Assembly: GCA_964458265.1 (NCBI GenBank) | Contig: CAYWIF010000003.1 | Coordinates: 103,033-167,032, forward strand | Length of the DNA stretch: 64,000 bases | From: JAGVSR01 sp964458265 | Lineage (GTDB): Bacteria > Pseudomonadota > Alphaproteobacteria > Rhizobiales > Hyphomicrobiaceae | Direction of reading: 5' to 3' | Part shown: one piece after another, positions 60,394 to 64,000 of the stretch | Position numbering within the stretch: position 1 is the first letter of the stretch | Layout: every line of letters begins with the position of its first letter | Program-made: the position numbers and the translations under genes | Notes under the pieces: model-generated | What the model saw: the letters and a program-made list of their open reading frames with translations, nothing else | Databases searched by the model: none | What the model was told of the DNA's origin: nothing

Positions 60394-60858
60394 TTACGTT
60401 CTGCCACAGCGGCGGCCCAATTCGCGTCCCAGTTCACGGCTGACCTCGTGCGCTAGGATGACCCCGCGGGATACTTGGGAATGGGTGAGCCCATTTCCAG
60501 GGGTGCGCAAGACGGCAGGCCCAGCATCGGCTTCGCGCTTGCCCGCCTGAAGTTCAGCGCAACTCAGGTCTTTCTTCTTGGTCTTGAAGGCGAAAAGGCG
60601 CACGCCGGACGCGTAGGCCGCGGCATCGGGGCGCTGGGAGATCCAGGTGCGGCTTGGGTCGGAAAGCATGGCCTTCATGGTGGCCTGACGTTCGGCGATG
60701 CACGCCGGGCTGTCGTCCACGCACTTCAGTCCGGCACCGGGGGTTGTGACGGTGACGCCATTGCCGCCGCAACCCGCAACAAGGCCAGTGCACGCGAGCA
60801 TCACTGCCCAGGCGGCGAGAGTCCCCCGAGGAGCCGGAAGAGGGCAGTCGAACGGCAT
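60394..60858 (-). CDS. Putative lipoprotein
   Basis: A 154-residue protein with a lipoprotein signal peptide ending in LVAGC (lipobox, Cys at about residue 30). The mature part has four more cysteines (KCVDDSPACIAER, DLSCAEL and GRRCGRT) and the stretch ATMKAMLSDPSRTWISQRPDAAAYASGVRLFAFKTKKKDLSC. I do not recognise a function; it reads like a conserved Hyphomicrobiales lipoprotein. Confidence 0.72.
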   Translation of the reverse strand: MPFDCPLPAPRGTLAAWAVMLACTGLVAGCGGNGVTVTTPGAGLKCVDDSPACIAERQATMKAMLSDPSRTWISQRPDAAAYASGVRLFAFKTKKKDLSCAELQAGKREADAGPAVLRTPGNGLTHSQVSRGVILAHEVSRELGRELGRRCGRT

Positions 60859-61023
60859 CGGATTCCGGTGGCTCCTGGCGTTTCGCTCGACTTGCGCTTA
60901 TGGGGCGTACGTGGCGGGGTCAAGGCGCGTCGTAGCCGCCGTCGAATTGTTGTTTTATGCAAGGCGCATAGCATCGTTCAGTGCGACGGCCCTTCGGGCA
61001 AGCGGGGGGTGCAAGGAGGCGAC

Positions 61024-61992
61024 ATGGTGCAAGCGATTCGCGTTCATGCCACCGGGGGACCCGAAGTTCTGCAGCTCGATGACGTCGTGCTGCCGCCGCC
61101 GGGCGATGGGGAAGTGCGCATACGGCAGCGGGCGATGGGGCTTAACTTCATCGATACCTATCAACGGTCGGGCCTCTACAAGCTGGCGAGTTTGCCGGCG
61201 GTTCTCGGCATGGAAGGCGCGGGCGATGTGGTCGCGACCGGCGCGGGTGTGACCGACTTCAAGCTGGGCGATCGCGTGGCCTACAGCACGGAACTCGGGG
61301 GCTACGCGGAAGAGCGCAACATTCGCGCCGACCGGATCGTGCCGTTGCCGGATGCGATCTCCTATGAGACGGCCGCAGCGATGATGCTGCAGGGGATGAC
61401 GGTGCGCTATCTGTTTCGCGAGACCTTTGACGTTGGACCTAAGACCGTGATGCTGTTTCACGCGGCGGCCGGTGGCGTCGGCCTGATCGCTTGCCAATGG
61501 GCAAAAGCGCTCGGCGCGACGATGATCGGGACCGTGGGCTCGCCGGATAAAGCGGACCTGGCGCGGGCGCATGGCTGCGCGCATGTGATCGAGTACCGGC
61601 ATGAGAATTTTGTCGAACGCGTGCGGGAGATCACGAACGGGCAAGGGTGCGACGTGGTCTATGATTCCATCGGTAGAGATACGTTTCCAGCGTCGCTTGA
61701 TTGCCTGAAGCCCAAGGGTCTGTGGGTCAGTTTCGGGAATGCGTCAGGTCCGGTGCCACCGTTCGATCTCACGCATCTGAAGGGATCGCTGTTTGCGACC
61801 CGGCCATCGCTGATGGCCTACACGGCGACAGCCCAGCAATTGCGGGCGAACGCGGCCGACCTCTTTGCCGAAGTTATCGCCGGGCGAATCGCAGTGCGCG
61901 TGAACCAGACGTATGAGCTGGCCGAGGCAGCACAGGCTCACCGCGACCTGGAGGGGCGCAAGACGACGGGGTCTTCGATCCTGGTGGCGTGA
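61024..61992 (+). CDS. qor: Quinone oxidoreductase (NADPH), zinc-independent MDR family
   Basis: A 322-residue medium-chain reductase. MVQAIRVHATGGPEVLQLDDV, GLNFIDTYQRSGLYK, GMEGAGDVVATGAGVTDFKLGDRVAY, the nucleotide-binding HAAAGGVGLIACQWAKALGA and VVYDSIGRDTFPASLDCLKPKGLWVSFGN identify the Qor/QorA group. There are no zinc ligands. It reduces quinones by one electron with NADPH. AAGGAGG precedes the ATG at 61024; the open frame upstream to 60475 is not coding. Confidence 0.94.
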   Translation: MVQAIRVHATGGPEVLQLDDVVLPPPGDGEVRIRQRAMGLNFIDTYQRSGLYKLASLPAVLGMEGAGDVVATGAGVTDFKLGDRVAYSTELGGYAEERNIRADRIVPLPDAISYETAAAMMLQGMTVRYLFRETFDVGPKTVMLFHAAAGGVGLIACQWAKALGATMIGTVGSPDKADLARAHGCAHVIEYRHENFVERVREITNGQGCDVVYDSIGRDTFPASLDCLKPKGLWVSFGNASGPVPPFDLTHLKGSLFATRPSLMAYTATAQQLRANAADLFAEVIAGRIAVRVNQTYELAEAAQAHRDLEGRKTTGSSILVA

Positions 61993-62001
61993 AGCGGCCG
62001 C

Positions 62002-62232
62002 TCAGCGTTCGATCAGACGTGCGGGGTCGACTTCGAGGCCCGTGACGCGTTCGAAGACCACAGCGGACAGAACCTTGCTCGACGAAACGCGAGGAAACGG
62101 CGCGGCTTTGGATTGAGCGGGCGGGGCTTTGTCGACCGCGCCGACATAGCTTGGACCGGCGGGACCGAGGGCAGGCGCCGTCGAACAGCCCGCGAGCAGG
62201 GTTGCGCAAAGTGCAAGCCTTGCTGCTTTCAT
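62002..62232 (-). CDS. Small putative lipoprotein
   Basis: A 76-residue protein from the ATG at 62232 with a clear lipobox (MKAARLALCATLLAGCSTAP). The mature part contains PFPRVSSSKVLSAVVFERVTGLEVDPARL. It is convergent with qor (nine bases apart). Function unknown. Confidence 0.65.
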   Translation of the reverse strand: MKAARLALCATLLAGCSTAPALGPAGPSYVGAVDKAPPAQSKAAPFPRVSSSKVLSAVVFERVTGLEVDPARLIER

Positions 62233-62646
62233 TTGACCCGCACCGTTTGATCCCATCCGACGCATGGCGCTCAGTCCATCACCCCATTCGACAGGCCAAA
62301 GCAGCCTGCATCCATCCCGCAACCGTTTTGCCAAGACACGTCTGAACGGTACCTGAACAGTCGCGCGAACGACGCTGTGATGACATGGTTAGCGCATGGT
62401 TTCCCCACTTTTTAAGAGTGGATTTCGTCGCGCCCGAATGTGTGACACATGCCCCGCGACGGCACGGCGATCGCGATATTCTTTCATTGTTTCAGCGCCG
62501 TAGGACGTTCGCCGTTAACCAGATTTCATCTCCGTGCTGACAGTCTTTCCAGGCTTGCAGGCGCGCCTTGAATGGTCCGGGCGCGGGGAAAACTCCCCAG
62601 GCACCGACGGCAAGCAGACAGTGTTGCGTTACGGAGTTCTAGTGTC
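62233..62646. other. Intergenic region between small lipoprotein and Sel1-like genes
   Basis: A 414-base divergent region. CCACT-N7-AGTGG (around 62415) and GGGGA-N4-TCCCC (around 62585) are small inverted repeats of unclear meaning. No gene is supported. Confidence 0.4.
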
Positions 62647-62916
62647 ATGGCGCGGTTTGAGATCGCCACGAATGAGATGGTTGAATTTGCTGCTCAAGGC
62701 GGTGCGCCGGATGCGCTGTTTGAGCTGGGACTTATGTATTGCACCGGGCGCGATGTCCCGCTCGATCTAATCCAAGCTCACAAGTGGTTCAATCTGGCTG
62801 CCCAGCGGGGCAACGAGGACGCCAAGCGCTACCGCATGGAGCTTGCAACCGAGATGTCGAAGCTTGACATCGCCGAAGCCCAGCGGCAGGCCCGCGCGTG
62901 GATCGCCACACACTGA
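62647..62916 (+). CDS. Sel1-like repeat protein
   Basis: An 89-residue protein, MARFEIATNEMVEFAAQGG, followed by one Sel1 repeat (DALFELGLMYCTGRDVPLDLIQAHKWFNLAAQRGNEDAKRYRMEL) and a helical end. Sel1 repeats bind other proteins. The family is widespread as a single-copy small gene in Hyphomicrobiales, as far as I recall. The ATG at 62647 gives the conserved start; an upstream frame from 62572 is not supported. Confidence 0.82.
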   Translation: MARFEIATNEMVEFAAQGGAPDALFELGLMYCTGRDVPLDLIQAHKWFNLAAQRGNEDAKRYRMELATEMSKLDIAEAQRQARAWIATH

Positions 62917-62949
62917 CGTCAATGACGCGCTGCGTTTACGGCCGCTCGG

Positions 62950-63531
62950 TCAACAGTCGCTGAACAGCGACTTTACGCAATTCCAGCTCTGCTTTGCTGC
63001 ATCGCCGATCGCACTGCCAACGCCTTCGATCTGCTCACCGGCCTTCTCCGTCGTCGACTTCACTGAAGAGCCGACATCGCCAATACCCCTTTTTGTATTT
63101 TCGACGGTCGTCTTTGCCATCTCTTCAACGGTCTTAGGTGGCTGTTCCAGCTTTGCCGCCGGTTCGACAGCCGGTGCTTCTTGTGCCGGCGATGGTCCGG
63201 TTCCGGCCGCCGTGTCCGCTGCTTCTCCTGGTGGCGGTGTAATGGTCACGGCAGCGGTGGCGGGAGAAATGATTCGTTCCGGACCGGAACAGCCCGCCGT
63301 CGAGAATCGCTCGACGCTGCACCGGGCATGGCCATCGGCCTTAGCGATTTGCTTAACGCACTGAACCTGGTTGCGCGGATCTGGCGCGCCACCAGCAGGT
63401 GCGCCGCTGACAACACACTTGTAGACGGCATCAGGACCATAACAGGCGACGCAGTAGCTTTCAGCGATCGCGGGGCTCAATCCGGCAATCAGCATCGTCA
63501 GCGGCAGCACTGTCTGAACTTTATGCTTCAT
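62950..63531 (-). CDS. Exported cysteine-containing protein of unknown function
   Basis: A 193-residue protein with a signal peptide (VQTVLPLTMLIAGLSPAIA-ES) and a Cys-rich N-terminal part (YCVACYGPDAVYKCVVSG, QCVKQIAKADGHARCSVERFSTAGC). A Pro/Ala/Thr linker and a helical end with two cysteines (SWNCVKSLFSDC) follow. Several disulfides are likely. No family is assigned. Confidence 0.72.
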   Translation of the reverse strand: MKHKVQTVLPLTMLIAGLSPAIAESYCVACYGPDAVYKCVVSGAPAGGAPDPRNQVQCVKQIAKADGHARCSVERFSTAGCSGPERIISPATAAVTITPPPGEAADTAAGTGPSPAQEAPAVEPAAKLEQPPKTVEEMAKTTVENTKRGIGDVGSSVKSTTEKAGEQIEGVGSAIGDAAKQSWNCVKSLFSDC

Positions 63532-63745
63532 ACCACTTTCCGCCGGTTCCCTTCGTCTTGCCGTTTCGCGACAGCGCCGCCGAGGGGTGGCCCAGCAATC
63601 GGCATTGCGCCATACCCTGGAAGTTCCTACGGCAGTCTCTTGTCAGGAGTGCGGCGGTATCCGGCAAAGGTCGTGCGGTGCCGGCTGGTGAACAGCTTGC
63701 CATCGCCGGGGAGCGCAACTATACGGGGTGGCTGCCCGTGCGCAG

Positions 63746-63839
63746 GGAGACGTGGCCGAGAGGCTGAAGGCGGCGCTTTGCTAAAGCGTTATACGTGCTA
63801 AAACGCGTATCGAGGGTTCGAATCCCTCCGTCTCCGCCA
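63746..63839 (+). tRNA. tRNA-Ser (anticodon GCT)
   Basis: A 94-base class II tRNA with encoded CCA. The acceptor stem GGAGACG pairs with CGTCTCC, the anticodon arm is GCGCT-TTGCTAA-AGCGT (anticodon GCT, reading AGC/AGT), a long variable arm follows, and the T arm is GAGGG-TTCGAAT-CCCTC. Confidence 0.95.
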
Positions 63840-63877
63840 TTTTATCGCTCACGCGCCCTTAGGCGCTCCGCTGGGGC

Positions 63878-63976
63878 GGCGCTTGCGCCGGGTCGCCTTG
63901 CTCCCCAGCCCTACGGACTGGAGTGCTTACTCAGTATCCTCATATCTATGATTTTAAGGGCGCTTGCGCCGGGTCG
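63878..63976 (+). repeat. Pair of 18-bp direct repeats downstream of tRNA-Ser
   Basis: GGCGCTTGCGCCGGGTCG occurs at 63878-63895 and 63959-63976, 81 bases apart. Each copy contains the palindrome GGCGC-TT-GCGCC, so each could form a small hairpin. Nothing else is recognised in 63840-64000. Confidence 0.7.
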
Positions 63977-64000
63977 GCTAGTCGGCGCTTTAGCCCGCAA

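Noticed and set aside
60475..61023. Upstream extension of the quinone oxidoreductase frame
   Set aside because: It overlaps the lipoprotein gene on the other strand and lacks family text; the ATG at 61024 has a strong ribosome binding site.

Overview
The window is high-GC chromosomal DNA from an alphaproteobacterium, most likely of the order Hyphomicrobiales (Rhizobiales). The pointers are a eukaryotic-type glutamine synthetase (glnII) next to a divergent DUF2735 gene, a BigR-type sulfide-responsive operon, a soluble NAD-dependent formate dehydrogenase operon (fdsGBA-fdhD-fdsD), a rhizobial-style heme uptake locus (hmuTUV, hmuQ, hutX) and an alphaproteobacterial porin. Genus and species cannot be read from the sequence. 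No rRNA, CRISPR array, prophage or insertion sequence was recognised.

Layout. 1-2.4 kb: end of a DUF2779 gene, DUF2735 gene, glnII. 2.4-4.7 kb: bigR and its target operon (persulfide dioxygenase-like hydrolase plus two YeeE/YedE-type membrane proteins). 4.6-8.8 kb: a three-gene minus-strand operon of a membrane-anchored repeat protein and two different dynamin-like GTPases. 9-15.8 kb: ammonium transporter, a large membrane metallophosphoesterase, katG. 15.8-23.2 kb: an XdhC-family gene divergent from the formate dehydrogenase operon; moaD/moaE for the molybdenum cofactor lie at 52.5-53.3 kb. 23.3-30.6 kb: heme import and degradation with its own tonB. 47.8-63.9 kb: mainly housekeeping genes (tRNA-Glu, rluD-like, rpoH, cell-wall amidase, moaED, uvrC, gatB, DedA-type protein, quinone oxidoreductase, small lipoproteins, tRNA-Ser).

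The most unusual part is 30.7-47.6 kb. It holds an ECF sigma factor with a membrane anti-sigma factor, a two-component type I secretion pair with a DUF1611-like P-loop protein and an alpha/beta hydrolase, a poly-aspartate subtilisin-like protease translationally coupled to a porin, a phage-like conserved protein, a MacAB-type exporter, a secreted protein made of (Asn-Ser-Ser-Ser)n repeats, and a single-span membrane protein. Six exact copies of one promoter-like motif, GGAAT-N16-CGTT(T), were found here: upstream of the sigma gene itself, the DUF1611/type I secretion operon, the protease/porin operon, the phage-like gene, the MacAB operon and the repeat protein. Together they suggest an autoregulated ECF regulon devoted to export and the cell surface, and this is the best candidate here for an undescribed system. 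Its function is inferred, not shown.

The 100-N run at 46671-46770 is an assembly gap inside the (NSSS)n repeat. Reading frame does not carry across it, so the true length of that protein is unknown.
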